The position numbers and the translations under genes were made by a program. A stretch of DNA of 64,000 bases. It comes from Camarhynchus parvulus. Lineage: Eukaryota > Chordata > Aves > Passeriformes > Thraupidae. Of this stretch, positions 31,835 to 42,292 are shown piece by piece. Below the pieces are notes generated by a model. The model worked only from the letters and a program-made list of their open reading frames with translations, searched no databases and had not been told where the DNA came from. Every line of letters begins with the position of its first letter. Within the stretch, counting starts at the first letter, position 1. The stretch is taken from NCBI RefSeq assembly GCF_901933205.1, contig NC_044600.1, positions 5,556,501 to 5,620,500 of the forward strand, in the 5' to 3' direction.

Positions 31835-32005
31835 GTGAGCTGGGCTCGGGCAGCACCGGGGGCTGCTGCCGAGCAGCCTCGCCGCGCTCCCGGCGTTGTC
31901 CCGGCGTTGTCCCGGCCTTATCCCGGCGTTCCCGGCCGCTGCCCCGCCGAGAGAGCCTTTTGTCTTCCCAGCAGGCTGGGGCTGAGCGCTGGAAGCCGCT
32001 TCCCA
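31835..32005. promoter_or_regulatory. small CpG island with 12-bp repeats
   Basis: About 18 CpGs lie in 120 bases (my count), driven by CCGGCGTTGTCC-type repeats: CCCGGCGTTGTCC, CCCGGCGTTGTCC, CCCGGCCTTATCC and CCCGGCGTTCCC. The island is short and lies between an A18 run and long T runs. It may be an unmethylated regulatory site or simply a CpG-bearing repeat. Confidence 0.45.
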
Positions 32006-32045
32006 GAGGGAAGGCAGCTTGTTTGCAAGAAAAAGGCGAGTTTTC

Positions 32046-32142
32046 TTTAGTTTTTTTTTTTTAATAATCTGCCATTTATTATTTTTTTTCTGTATCTACA
32101 TAAATGCTGTGATTCTTTGTGGGTTTTTTTTTTCCCCACCTC
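32046..32142. repeat. T-rich tract
   Basis: Three T runs of eight to twelve bases alternate with ATTTATTA-type sequence. It immediately follows the small CpG island, which makes the base-composition step here the steepest in the window. Confidence 0.8.
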
Positions 32143-32219
32143 TCTCCGCTAACAAATGCTCCAGTGTCTTTTCCAGCATAAAAGGGTGGGGGATGGAGAG
32201 GCACAACCCCCTCCTTCCC

Positions 32220-32300
32220 AACCAAACCGGCAGCATATTTGCACTGGTTAATTTAATCGGGAATTAATGCCATTAGCGGATTAAACACGGCAACAGCCCC
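32220..32300. promoter_or_regulatory. candidate conserved element, homeodomain cores
   Basis: GCATATTTGCACTGGTTAAT, TTAATCGGGAATTAATGCC and ATTAGCGGATTAAACACGG: five TTAA/ATTA-type cores in about 70 bases, interleaved with CpGs (ATCGGG, AGCGG, ACACGG). Confidence 0.4.
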
Positions 32301-33689
32301 GGCTCCCGGCGCGAATTCCGGCGGAGCAGACGGGGTGTGGATCCAGCACACGCTGACAATGAAGTGGGAAGGAGCCGGGCTGGGCGTGGTGGGATGTGCT
32401 GTCCTCCTGCATCCCTGCATCCCTGTGGGGACCAGTGTGGCACCGGGACCAGGGCAGACCAGGATGGGGCAGGGGTGGGGATGGAGGCTCAGGGAAAAGG
32501 CTCCGGGTGCATTTTTTTGGGCTAGTCTCAGTTTGTCCTCTGTAAAATGGGCAAAAAGACATGGATCCAGCATTGTCTGGAATGTCCTGATGGGAAGCGG
32601 GGAGCAGGATAGCAACAGGGTTATCCAGGAGACCCCAGGGATCAGTGGGAATGAGGGGGAAGAGGCAGGAGAAGGGAACTCTGGATCCCTTTGGCACTGC
32701 CTGAGTTGATGTCCCGGCCAGGTGACCATGCCTCTCATTTTGGATTCTGTATTTCCCAGAAAGTGGGAAACAGCTTTTATCTCGACAATTCCTTCCTTCC
32801 CTGGCCCTCCCTGCTCATTTTCCTCTGAGGATCTCAGGTTTGGAACACCTGTCCCACCATGCCCAATGGAAAACCTGGCTGCTTGATCCCCTCTGCTCCT
32901 TTCTCAGGAGCTGTACCCAAGTGTGGGACATCCTCCTCTCCCTCACCTTGGGGTGGCAAGGGGCTCCCAGGTCCCACCCCCACTGGAGGAACAGGAGAAC
33001 CCAGGGGCTGGGCAAGGAGAATTGATATCATTTTGGGTGTGGAGTTTTAAGGAAGATACCCTCAGGACAAACGGGTTTGTGTGGAGAAAGCATCCAAAGG
33101 GGAAAATCCTCACACCCAGAAGCGCCTGAGTATGCAGGTGATGGGCAGGGGCTGCACCAGGGGCAGCCAAGGAGTTGACTGGAGCCAGAGGGATGCAGAG
33201 GATGCGGGGGAAGAATGAGCTGAGGTGACGTGGAGACAGCAGAGCCTGAGCCAGAGCCTTTGGAGCACAGGGAGAGAGAAAGGAAGGGAAAGAGGCCAAC
33301 AGAAGCATCACTGGGACCGGTCAAACATTTCAGTTTTGGCAGCTGCGCTCCAAAATTCTCAACGAGCCCGAAAGAAAAAGAACTAAAGAGAAACCACTTC
33401 AATAAACAATAAAAATGACCAGGGCCTTTTATTGGAATGTGATTTGCACAGGATTTTTGTTCGCGGGTGACAGGATCCCCTCCCTCCCTGGCGAGGCACC
33501 TGGCAGGAGAGCAGGGCTGAATGGAGGAGGGAGGGATGAGCAGCTCGGGAATGTTGGCTGAATGGCTGGCAGCACTCCCCAGCCTCGGTGGGATGAGCTG
33601 GCACAGGATTTGGGCTTTGCTGCCAGTCCGTGGAGAGGTGAAGGAGCAGAGCAGAGCAGAGAGTGGGGGCGTCCACAGCTTCTCTCCCA
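32301..33689. other. unique noncoding stretch
   Basis: No gene recognised. A minus-strand open frame of 359 codons (33,028-34,107) is the longest non-repeat frame in the window. It has no start context, domain or residue pattern I recognise and crosses a CR1 fragment, so it is judged spurious. Confidence 0.55.
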
Positions 33690-33846
33690 AAAGTTTCCCA
33701 GGGAAGCTGTGGCTGTCCCATCCCTGGAAGTGCCCAAGGCCAGCTTGGATGGGGTTTGGGACAGCAGAAGGTGTCCCTGTGCTTGGCAGGGGTTGGACTG
33801 GTGGCCTTGAAATGTCCCTTCCACCCAAATTCTGTGTTCCCATGAA
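33690..33846 (+). mobile_element. CR1 LINE 3' fragment
   Basis: AGGGAAGCTGTGGCTGTCCC, ATCCCTGGAAGTGCCCAAGG, CCAGCTTGGATGGGGTTTGG, AGAAGGTGTCCCTGTGCTTG and GTGGCCTTGAAATGTCCCTT. The octamer tail is decayed. Confidence 0.9.
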
Positions 33847-34663
33847 AGCTGCCCAGCAGCCACTTCCTGCTGATGCCAGTGAGAGCCCAGAGCTGCAGCT
33901 CCTGACTGCGGGAGATGTTTCTTGCCTGGCTGCATCCCTGCAGGACTCCTTGCTGCCTCTCCCAGCCCAGAGGGTGCAGAAAGCCCTGGGTGGGTGCTGA
34001 GGACCTTTGGGTGCTCCCTGGCACTGCCTCCAAGTTCCACGTGCCCCTCTCCCACCCACATCCCCCTCTCTGGAACCCCCAGCCATCCTGTTTTCCATTA
34101 GGTCCATTAACTTTTGGACTCTTAATCCCCTTCATGGAATAAATCACTGCTCCCAGGCTGATAACTCCTCTTCCCCTGGAGCCATCACCCCGGGCTTTCA
34201 TTCCAGGCGGGATTGGAGGCTCTCCCTGCTGGCTGCAATCAAGCTGCATTCTTTCAGCAATTATTTTGTGGCGCTGCTCTCCCCTCGGGAATTTCGGGGG
34301 CTCGCAGCTTTTTGTGCTCACAGGCTTCCTGTGGCTCCTTATCTCCAGCCAAGAGGTCCTTCCATTCCCCCTCCTCCGTCTGCCACGGCCCTGGATATGG
34401 ATCCTGGTCCAAAATGCTTTCTGCACACGTTTGTCAGGCTGGAGCTTTTGCAGCTGGGCTGGGAGGGCAGTGTCGTGTTCCCTGTCACCAGGGGGGAGCA
34501 GCTGGGATGCATGGGATCAGCAGTTTTGGGATCACCAGGATAACTGGAGGAGGCTCTACAAGAGTGACACAGAAAAATGGGGGATAGGGAGGAGAGGGGG
34601 AATTCAGAGGCACAAAGGAGCCTTTGCTTCCCTTAGGGCCTTGCTGTGATCTTTCGCTGGGGA
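33847..34663. other. unique noncoding stretch
   Basis: No gene recognised. The part at 34,085-34,330 is less C-rich and contains GGCGGGATTGGAGG and CAGCAATTATTTTGTGGCGC. It is a weak conserved-element candidate. Confidence 0.45.
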
Positions 34664-34760
34664 CTCCTCATCCCTGAACGTGGCCAAGGCCAGGTTGGAC
34701 AGGGCTTGGGGCAGCCTGGGGTATGGGAGGTGTCCGTGCCCATGGAATGGGATGGTCTCT
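34664..34760 (+). mobile_element. CR1 LINE fragment
   Basis: CTCATCCCTGAACGTGGCCA, AGGCCAGGTTGGACAGGGCT, TGGGGCAGCCTGGGGTATGG and GAGGTGTCCGTGCCCATGG. The terminal CCAACCC block is missing, so the 3' end has been lost or has diverged. Confidence 0.85.
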
Positions 34761-35211
34761 GAGGTGCCTGTGCCTGCTCAGCCCATCCATCCCCTCTGTG
34801 ACATTCCTGACACCACAGAACTCACCAACCATGCAGGATCCTCAACATGGATGGTTTAGACATAACACTAAGGGACAAAACAACTCATTTTCCTTTGGTT
34901 TTATTTTGGGGTTGGATCCACCCTCTCTCTTGAAAAGAATTTGGATCTTATTCTCCAGGAGGAGCCACTCAGAGCGGTGGTCCCCTGCCAGCAGGATGGA
35001 CCCTCTCAACCTCATCCACTGAGATTCCCTAAAGCACAGCCCTGGCGTGGAGCTGGCTTTTGGGCTTACACAGCATTTCCTGAGGAAGGATTTTGAGGGA
35101 AAATTTCCCACAACTACAGGCTTGGAAGGTTTTTGGCTGACGCCTCATGGATCCATGCAGTGCAATACCTGGACCTGGGGGGCAGGAGCTCTGGCAAGGA
35201 TTGGAGCTGGA
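34761..35211. other. unique noncoding stretch
   Basis: No gene recognised. The part at 34,860-34,960 is A+T-richer (ACATAACACTAAGGGACAAA, TTTGGTTTTATTTTGGGG). Confidence 0.5.
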
Positions 35212-35290
35212 ATTGCCATTCTGGGAATGCTCAAGGCCAGGCTGGACAAGACTTGGATCAAACTGATCCAGTGGAAGGTGTCACTGCCCC
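35212..35290 (+). mobile_element. CR1 LINE fragment
   Basis: CATTCTGGGAATGCTCAAGG, CCAGGCTGGACAAGACTTGG, ATCAAACTGATCCAGTGGAA and GGTGTCACTGCCCC. Cut off before the terminal block, like the copy at 34,664. Confidence 0.82.
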
Positions 35291-36317
35291 CAAAATCAAC
35301 TCCAGGGCACCACGGGGATCAACAACATTGATGCCTGGATAAACCCACTTCTCCTGAGCACAGGAGAAAAATCCCTACTTTTGGAAGGAGCTGAGCAGGG
35401 TGTCACTGGTTTGATGTGTCCTGAGCGCTCCCCCAGCTCCTGAGCCCACTCCAGCCAGCTCTTCACCTGAGGCATTCCGTGATTCCGGGGCTCCAATCCA
35501 GCCGCATTCCTGAGACTCACAGATAACAGGGAGTGAGAAAAGGAGCCTCTTTGTTCAGCCATTTCCCTGCTGCCGCCGCTGCTGCTGCAGTGTGTGGATA
35601 AAGCATCTTCAACAAGAAGAATTAAACCTGGAAGGAGGGAAAACATTCCCTGGGAACTCCCATTCTCCCGGCTGTGTTCCTTGGGAAATGCGGTAACACC
35701 GGTGCTCCAGCAGCTCTGCTGCTCTCAGCCCTGGGTATGGACATCGCTGCGCTCCAGAGGGGCAGGGTTGGAGCCATGGGAGAGTTGGGAGCTGCAGGGT
35801 GTCCTGTCCAGGCATGTCATTCCTGGGAGAATCTCTGAGCCGTGCATTGGCTCCGGGCTCTGTGGAAAAGCAGCCGTGCTGGAGCAATTAAAGCAGGCGG
35901 GAATGTGACACAAATGTGGGGCTGTCTCGTCAAGTTAAGGGAAACTTCCCAGCTCACCTGGGGGGTTTGCCCTTTGAACCAGAGCCTGGCTCTTCCCTGG
36001 AGCCCCAGGCCTGGGATGCCGAGGATGGAATCAGATCTCCATCCCCACAGGGTCATCCTGCTGCTCCTGCCATCCTTCCCTCCTGTTTAGGAATTCCTGG
36101 AAGCCAGGAGGGATTCCGTCACCACAGCCTTTACCTGGTGGCTTTGCCTGGTCTGCTGGGCAGTGCCAAGGCCTCCTGTCTGCCAGGGAATGTTCTGGAT
36201 CCAGTGAAGAAGGCAGGAGCTGCAGGGAATCCTCTTGGTTCGAGGTCCATGGCACAGCCAGTCCATCCTGAGCAGTGACCAAGGCTTTCAGCCTCCAGAC
36301 AAACTGGCACTGGATAT
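35291..36317. other. unique noncoding stretch
   Basis: No gene recognised. A CTGCTGCCGCCGCTGCTGCTGCAG run lies at 35,568-35,590 (mixed CTG/CCG triplets). Nothing else repeated. Confidence 0.5.
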
Positions 36318-36462
36318 GTTGGATGTGTCCAAGGCCAGGCTGCATGAGGCCTGGAACGACCTGGAATAGGGCAAGGTATCCCTGCCCATGGCAGGGGAAT
36401 GAGATGACCTTGAAGGTTGCTTCCCACCCAAACCATCCTGGGATTCCATGACTCCATGATTC
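36318..36462 (+). mobile_element. CR1 LINE 3' fragment
   Basis: GGATGTGTCCAAGGCCAGGC, TGCATGAGGCCTGGAACGAC, GGCAAGGTATCCCTGCCCAT, GACCTTGAAGGTTGCTTCCC and an octamer tail GATTCCATGACTCCATGATT. Confidence 0.9.
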
Positions 36463-37152
36463 TCTGCTGTTCTTCGTGGCAGTGGTGCAGAAAATCCCTG
36501 TGAAAAGCAGGCACAAGCTGAGTTCTCCCTACTGGACTTTTAAATAAACAGCTGCAGGCAGCCAGAGCCGGGAGCAGGAGCGAAAGGAAAGGGAAGCTGA
36601 AATGAAATCCATGAAATCCTCCTCTTCTCTCTGTCTTCCTCTGCTTTGTTTCACCCCTGACATTTACTCTGCTTAATAAAAGCAGAATTTATGTTTGACT
36701 CCCAGAATGGTGCCTTTGAATCTCCACGATCCTTCAGGATCCTTCAGAGCTGTGTGTGCACCCAGAAAAAGTGAGGATGAATCCCAGACTGGGGGAGGAG
36801 AGAGCACGAGGGGCACTGGGGGTCAAGATTGTGATGTTCCAAATCCCAAAGGCTTTAGGAGCCGGATTAATGCTGCGGCCCCAATGACAGAGACTTACAA
36901 GGCTCACCTGGGAATCTCTGAGCATCCCAGATGTCCTGGGAGAGCTGTTCCTGTGGGGTGACAGGGGGTCACCCCCTGGTTATCGCTTCTCCTGGTGGGA
37001 AGTGACAGAAACCCCTGGAAATGAAACATTGGAGTTTCCATCAGCGACATCCTGGGGCAGTCGGAGCTGATCAGCTCCAGATGGGATGGCAGGATCCAAT
37101 TAATGCTCCTGGCCCAGGGGAGGGAGAGGACTGGGGGGGCTCTGGTGAGGAT
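36463..37152. other. unique noncoding stretch
   Basis: No gene recognised. GGACTTTTAAATAAACAGCTG at 36,534-36,553 and GCTTAATAAAAGCAGAATTT near 36,672 carry AATAAA hexamers on the plus strand. The second is the better polyadenylation-signal candidate, but nothing upstream looks like a transcript. Confidence 0.4.
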
Positions 37153-37290
37153 GGGATGGGCTCTGGGGGAGTCTGGGATGGGCTGGTGGGTGGAGGAGTC
37201 ATGCAGGTGGAGGGCACGTGGTGCTGTGGGAGGAGAGGGCAGTGGGATGGTGGGATACTGGGATGGTGGGCTGGTAGAGTGGCGGGCACA
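37153..37290 (+). repeat. G-rich repeat with quadruplex-forming potential
   Basis: GGG runs occur at 37,153, 37,158, 37,165, 37,175, 37,180 and 37,188, with loops of 2-5 bases. GGGATGG and GGGCTGGT units recur to about 37,290 (GGGATGGTGGGATACTGGGA). This satisfies the usual four-run G-quadruplex rule several times over. Confidence 0.75.
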
Positions 37291-37734
37291 AAGCTCATGT
37301 ACAGGTCCCAGGGTGCCCACAACTGCCAGGTGACGGGAGAGAGGAGAGGAATGACAGACTCAGGCGGCCCAGCAGCATTCCAGGCCTTCCATGGACTCTC
37401 CAGATTCCTCTCCACAAAATAGAAATAAAAATTTGCCAGTGATGCCAGTCCTGGGATGAAAATCCATCCCTGCTTTAGACTAAGCAGTGGGGCAGGAAGG
37501 GGATTATCCCTGGGATCCCTGTGAGGAGGGATCAGCCTGTGGCTGCTGCCAGCCCCTCCCTGCTCTCCCATCCCAGCCCATTCCCAGGGGTCTCCAAGGC
37601 CTGTCCTAGTTTGGGGCTCCATCTCCTCCTGCTCTCCCTGGATGAGCCCATGCCCCTATGGGGTTGTGGGGTGGGCTGGCAGCCACCAGCACCAGGGGGG
37701 TCCCAATTCCAGGGCCGCAGTGTCCTGGTGGGAC
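37291..37734. other. unique noncoding stretch
   Basis: No gene recognised. AAAATAGAAATAAAAATTTG near 37,417 is a short A-rich patch with an AATAAA hexamer. Confidence 0.5.
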
Positions 37735-37885
37735 TCACATGGCTCTGGCACTCCCTGCTCCCACTGATTAATGACTCCTTACCAGAGCCCAGCTCCCTGT
37801 GGAAAGGAGTGTTTCCGTTTGCCCAATTAGAGCTGAAGACGTGATCTCATTAATTCTGGAGGTGCCAACATGGACGAATTAATTT
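37735..37885. promoter_or_regulatory. candidate conserved noncoding element
   Basis: CCCACTGATTAATGACTCC, GTTTGCCCAATTAGAGCTG, AAGACGTGATCTCATTAATTC and GACGAATTAATTTCGGGGGG. At least five homeodomain cores occur in 130 bases. The near-palindromic CGAATTAATTTCG is flanked by CpGs on both sides. Confidence 0.42.
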
Positions 37886-38521
37886 CGGGGGGTATTTTCA
37901 GGGATATTTGTCTCCCAGGGCTGCTTGGAGCTGCCCTGTCAGGGAGGAGGGATGGGCTCAGCGCTGAGGGGCTGTGGGGGCAGCTCTGGCATTCCCGGCG
38001 TAGATCCCACGCGCCATGTTTGCTTTGGCTCTGCTTCCCATCCCTTCAAGTGGGTCCTGGCTGGAGGATGACAGGGGCCAGTGACAAATTGGGAACATTC
38101 TTTGGGAATCAGGGCCCAAAGCAGCGGGGTCAGCACGGGGAGGCCGGGGCCTGCGCGTGGTTCTTCTCACACGAGCTCAGGCTTGAAAACCGGGAAGAAA
38201 AATCATCCCCAAGTCCCTCAGGTCCCTCCAGAGCCTCTGGATGGAAATTAATGAGCTGGAACGTGGCAGCGGAGATGGGAGTGGGGGAACTCAACAGCGC
38301 TGGCAGCTATAGGTGAGGAATTGTGATCACTTTTGGGGCACATGTGGCACTGGGGAGTGGGTGCATCTGTGCCCAGTCCTGTGCATGGTGCCAAGGGGAT
38401 TTCCTGCCTCCTGCCTGTTTTCCCAGCTCTGTCTGGCTGCCTGGGGCCCTGAGGTGGGCATGGAGTGGGGATGGGGTGGAGCTGAACCTGCTTGAGAGTG
38501 GGAATGGGGAAGGAGCATGAG
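37886..38521. other. unique noncoding stretch
   Basis: No gene recognised. A mildly CpG-bearing part lies at 37,995-38,175 (GGCGTAGATCCCACGCGCC, GGCCTGCGCGTGG). Confidence 0.5.
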
Positions 38522-38784
38522 GTCATGGCACAGCACAGGACACACGGCATGGCATGGGACACACGGCACAGCACAGGACACACGGCATGGCATGGGACAC
38601 ATGGCACAGCACAGGACACATGGCATGGCATGGCATGGCATGGAGCACATGGCACAGAACACACAACCTCGGTATAGGACACATGGTATGGCATGGGACA
38701 CCTGTCTAGGGATATATGGCATGGCATGGCACACCTGACATAGCACGGGACGCATGGCATGGGACACGTGGCACAGCCACACAC
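38522..38784. repeat. 19-bp minisatellite with 38-bp higher order
   Basis: Two alternating 19-base units, CACGGCATGGCATGGGACA and CACGGCACAGCACAGGACA, make a 38-base pair unit. The array is regular to about 38,600, then degrades and slips (four GGCAT copies in a row near 38,622). Minus-strand open frames of 159-196 codons reading CHAMPCVLCCAM-like repeats come entirely from this array. Confidence 0.93.
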
Positions 38785-38879
38785 CCTCGGCACTGGGCTG
38801 CCACATCCCTCAGAAAGGCTGGAGGAATTTGGGACCATTATCAGCCCAATAAACCCAAAGCCCTTGGGATCACTCTCAG

Positions 38880-39080
38880 GATTTTATTTTCTCTGTCTCA
38901 CTTTTTCCAGTTATTTCATCCCTTAAATTGTTTTTCTCCCTCTGAGATATGCCCTGAAATTTTCCTCGACCTGCACGGCAGAGCCGGAGGCTCCGCTCTG
39001 CTCCTGCTCTCCCGAGCCACGCAGCGGTGTCACAACGGCAAATTAAGCTGTCGAAGCCTTTTCCACTCTCATCTCTCCCT
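38880..39080. promoter_or_regulatory. candidate conserved noncoding element
   Basis: GGATTTTATTTTCTCTGTC, CAGTTATTTCATCCCTTAAA, CTGAGATATGCCCTGAAAT, CGGCAAATTAAGCTGTCG and scattered CpGs (ACCTGCACGGCAGAGCCGG, CACGCAGCGG). Composition is mixed and lower in C than the flanks. Confidence 0.3.
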
Positions 39081-40182
39081 TGGTTTTGTTGTTGTTTTCC
39101 TGGCCACATTCCCCCGTGGAGACTCCAGGTTCCGGCTGATTTTCCGTTCATTCCGTTTCAAAGGCGCCGGCTCTCCCCGGCCTTCAGCAGGTGCCAGCTC
39201 GGAGCTGGCAGTGCCAGCGCTGCCCAGCCCAGCCCAGCTCCTGCCAGCAGCCAGCCTGCATCCATGGAGAGGGGTGGCTGCATCCCAAAGCTCCCTGGGC
39301 CTCCTTCCAGGACGAGGGATGGCTCCCGTGTGGAGCGGTCAGGGTGCCAGCCCCGGGCTGTCCTCATGCCACAGGGTCTCTCACTGGTGTCCCCACTGCC
39401 AGGACATGGCTGGCAGCAGCTGGGCAGGGCTCTCCTTGGAAGGGATTGATAAATAACCAGCTCCAGCCTTCACTCGGGCTCCTGGGAATTTTAAACCAAA
39501 CTTTGTGGTGCTCCAGGAATTAATTCTGCCTTGCAAAGCTGGGCTCAGCTCCTTGGCTCTGCTGCTCCTCATGCCATGCCCTTGGTTCAGCCAGCAAGCC
39601 CAAGCATCTCCTCCAGTAACTCCTCCCAAATTGCAGGAGTTGCTCTGAATCTGAGTGCCAAGGTTTAGGTTCCCATATTTTTCCATCCCTTTTGGCTTTT
39701 TCACCCACCAGGTACCAGCAGAGCTGCCTCTGGGTGGGTTCACCAGTGAGGGATGAGCTTTCCCTCCAGCTTTGGGGATTAACAGGGTTTTCCAGGACAC
39801 CCTCAATTCAGAGCCCACAGACAAAGCCAGGCTGGTAACACAGATGAGGAATCCCAGAGGTAAAAACACTGGGCTGAACAATTCCACCCTCTCCAGCTCC
39901 CAATCGAAGGATGAGCAGAGTGAAGAAGAGTCACGTTGGTTTCACCTCCCTCTGAACAGAGGAACACTGGAGAAGATCTGTGGTTTTAATGTCTTTTTTT
40001 CTGGCAGACTCCTACCCATCATCCTTTCATTGTCCTTCCTCCCTGGCAGGGATGAGAGGAAAAAAAAACCTAAAAAAGAATTACCAGGAATCTGTGCTTC
40101 CCAGAAGTGCTGGAAGAGTGGCTGGTTCTCAACTCCTGCTCCCACCAGACTCAGTGCCTCAGTTCCCCTCATCCTCCTGCAG
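39081..40182. other. unique noncoding stretch
   Basis: No gene recognised. CpGs are mildly frequent at 39,140-39,215. An A8 run at 40,061-40,068 sits near AAACCTAAAAAAGAATTACC. Confidence 0.5.
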
Positions 40183-40362
40183 CCCAAACCCCCATGGATC
40201 CCTGCACCCCAAAGCTCAGTGGATTTCTGAACCTCAAAACCCCATGGATCCTTGCACCCCAAACCCCTGTAGATCCCCTCATCCCAAACCCCCGTGGATC
40301 TCTGCACCCCAAACCTCAGTGGATCCCCGCATCCCAAACCCCCGTGGATCTCTGCACCCCAC
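40183..40362. repeat. 25-bp minisatellite, about 7 copies
   Basis: GTGGATCTCTGCACCCCAAA plus CCTCA or CCCCC repeats every 25 bases. Variants include CATGGATCCTTGCACCCC and GTGGATCCCCGCATCCC. Each unit carries GGATC, so the array is a row of identical short restriction-type palindromes on a 25-base spacing. Confidence 0.92.
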
Positions 40363-41929
40363 ATCTGATGGAAAGCCCAGACCTGAAAGCAACACTGGGA
40401 ATTCAGTCAGGGGAAGGAATGGCTTGGGAATGGCCTGTTCTGTCCCTCCTGGAGTGAAGCCAGGACTCGAGCTGAGCCCCTGAACCACCTTTTGGGGTGC
40501 AGCTGGTCCCTGGTGTGTCCCCCAGGGCAGAAACAAGTGGCAGGAGGGAGGCAGGAGTGCAGCTATTGGGAGCCCACCCGGACAAACACTTCCAAACGCT
40601 TCCACAGCCACATTTTGAGGCAATATCCACCCCCTGCTGCTTCCTTCCCTTGATCAAAGCCCAGCCAGGAGGAAAGTCCATCTGGGACACACGGAGCTGA
40701 GCCTTTCCTGAGCTCTGGGGCTGGCAGCGACATCTCCCTGACAAATCCAACCGGGAGAAACGGCAAAATGAGAGGCTGGGAGCTGTGAGCATTTCCCAGC
40801 TGACTGGTGATGTGTGTGGGGAACATATGGACAGTCTGTGCCCGCTGTCCCACAAAACCTGCTGATTTTACACTTGGATTTCTCAGATTCCCTGACAGCT
40901 TTGGAGACCGGCTCCGACAGCCTGGGATTGAGGGGCACTCGGTGCCGCTGCTGCTGTGCCCGGAATGGGCAGGGAATGCTGGGCACAGCCGGGCTGCTCC
41001 AGGGTGCCAGGGGTGTGGGAAGGGGTGAGTGACAGCACCAACCCCAGGCATCAACCCCGGATTTCAAACAGCTTGGGAAAGGCAAGGTTTGTATTTGGCT
41101 GTCAAGGATTTCTATTTTCCATGGATTTTGCAGCTCTTGCTTGGACTGAAATAGCACCGAAGCTGCTGCTTCTCCTGCACCTGCCAGGCTGGATCTGCCA
41201 GGCAGGGTTGGGCTGTGCTGTCCCAGTTCCACCCAGTGTTCAGGGCTGGGAGCACTGGGCAATAAAGACAATGCCACATGTGGTCCCTCTTTGTCACCTG
41301 CTGGGTGGCTGGGATCCATCTCTGATGCGCTGAGAGGCAATTCCACATGTTGTGCCTTGGTTTTTCTATTTCCAGGATAAAAAAAGCAGGAAAATGCTGT
41401 TGCTGGGTCAGGCCATGGGTCTCCTTTGATGCCCCCATTTCTGCCACATCCCAAGGGCCAATTTGGAGATTCACAGATGAGGAATCCAGCAGGACAGGGT
41501 GAGATTTGCTCTCTCACCTTCTGATCCAAAGCTTCCCTGGCAGAGGGAACAGCCAGGCTGGAACATTTCCCAGCCCAGAATGGACTTCTAGCACCTATTG
41601 GAGCCTGTCTGTAGTTGTGCTGCTGCAAAACCCTGTGGGGATAAATCCCAAAGGATAATCTTGCCTTTGTGAGAAAAGCCAATTTATTAACCTTAAAAGA
41701 CTCCAGGGAGTCCAGGGCTTCCAGCACAGCCCTCACACAGGGAATGAGGGATTTGTGAGCTCCCTCGTGGTCATCCCTCAGCTTCTTCCTCTATGGAATG
41801 GATTTGTTTCTGTCCCAGGAAAGGGAAAATGGAGAAATGGGGAGGTGGGTTTGGATGCCCACCCCCAAAGCAGCTCTGTAGGGAACCACAGAAGTGCCCA
41901 CCTAGAATGCACCTGTTGGGTCACCCCAA
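40363..41929. other. unique noncoding stretch
   Basis: No gene recognised. A minus-strand frame of 360 codons (40,654-41,736) stays open through C-rich sequence but has no domain. A+T-richer parts lie at 41,080-41,125 and 41,640-41,700 (AAGCCAATTTATTAACCTTA). Confidence 0.5.
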
Positions 41930-42292
41930 GGAGGGGAGAGCTGGGAATGTTCAGGCTGGAGAACTTAGAGCCCCTTCCAGTGCCTAAAGGTGCTCCAAGA
42001 GAGACTGGACAGAGGATGGAGTGACAGGAAGCAGGGAATGGCTTCCCACTGCCAGAGAGCAGGGTTAAGTGGGATATTGGGAAGGAATTCCTGACTAAGA
42101 GAGTGGTGAGGCCTTGGCACAGGGTGCCCAGAGAAGCTGTGGCTGCCCCTGGATCCCTGGCAGTGTCCCAGACCAGGCTGGACAGGGCTTAGAGCACCCT
42201 GGGACAGTGGGAGGTGTCCCTGCCCATGGCAGGGGTGGCACTGGTTTTATAGATCCCTTCCCAGCCAAACCATCGTGGCGTTCTGTGATTCC
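41930..42292 (+). mobile_element. CR1 LINE 3' fragment, one of the longest here
   Basis: Begins GGGGAGAGCTGGGAATGTTC and AGGCTGGAGAACTTAGAGCC (a short deletion joins two CR1 blocks). Then CCTTCCAGTGCCTAAAGGTG, GAATGGCTTCCCACTGCCAG, AGTGGGATATTGGGAAGGAA, GAGAAGCTGTGGCTGCCCC, GACAGTGGGAGGTGTCCCTG and CGTTCTGTGATTCC. About 360 bases are retained and no open frame of the reverse transcriptase survives. Confidence 0.94.

Noticed and set aside
33028..34107. Minus-strand open frame of 359 codons
   Set aside because: It crosses a plus-strand CR1 fragment (33,690-33,846), has no domain or signal, and overlaps equally long frames in other phases. Long chance frames are expected in GC-rich DNA.
36534..36690. 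AATAAA hexamers as polyadenylation sites
   Set aside because: Hexamers occur by chance in A+T-rich patches and no upstream exon or downstream cleavage context supports a transcript end.
38248..38838. Cysteine-rich minus-strand frame of 196 codons
   Set aside because: Entirely the 19-bp minisatellite read in one frame; not a defensin or toxin-like gene.
40654..41736. Minus-strand open frame of 360 codons
   Set aside because: No recognisable domain or motif and no splice or promoter context; composition is the same as neighbouring noncoding frames.
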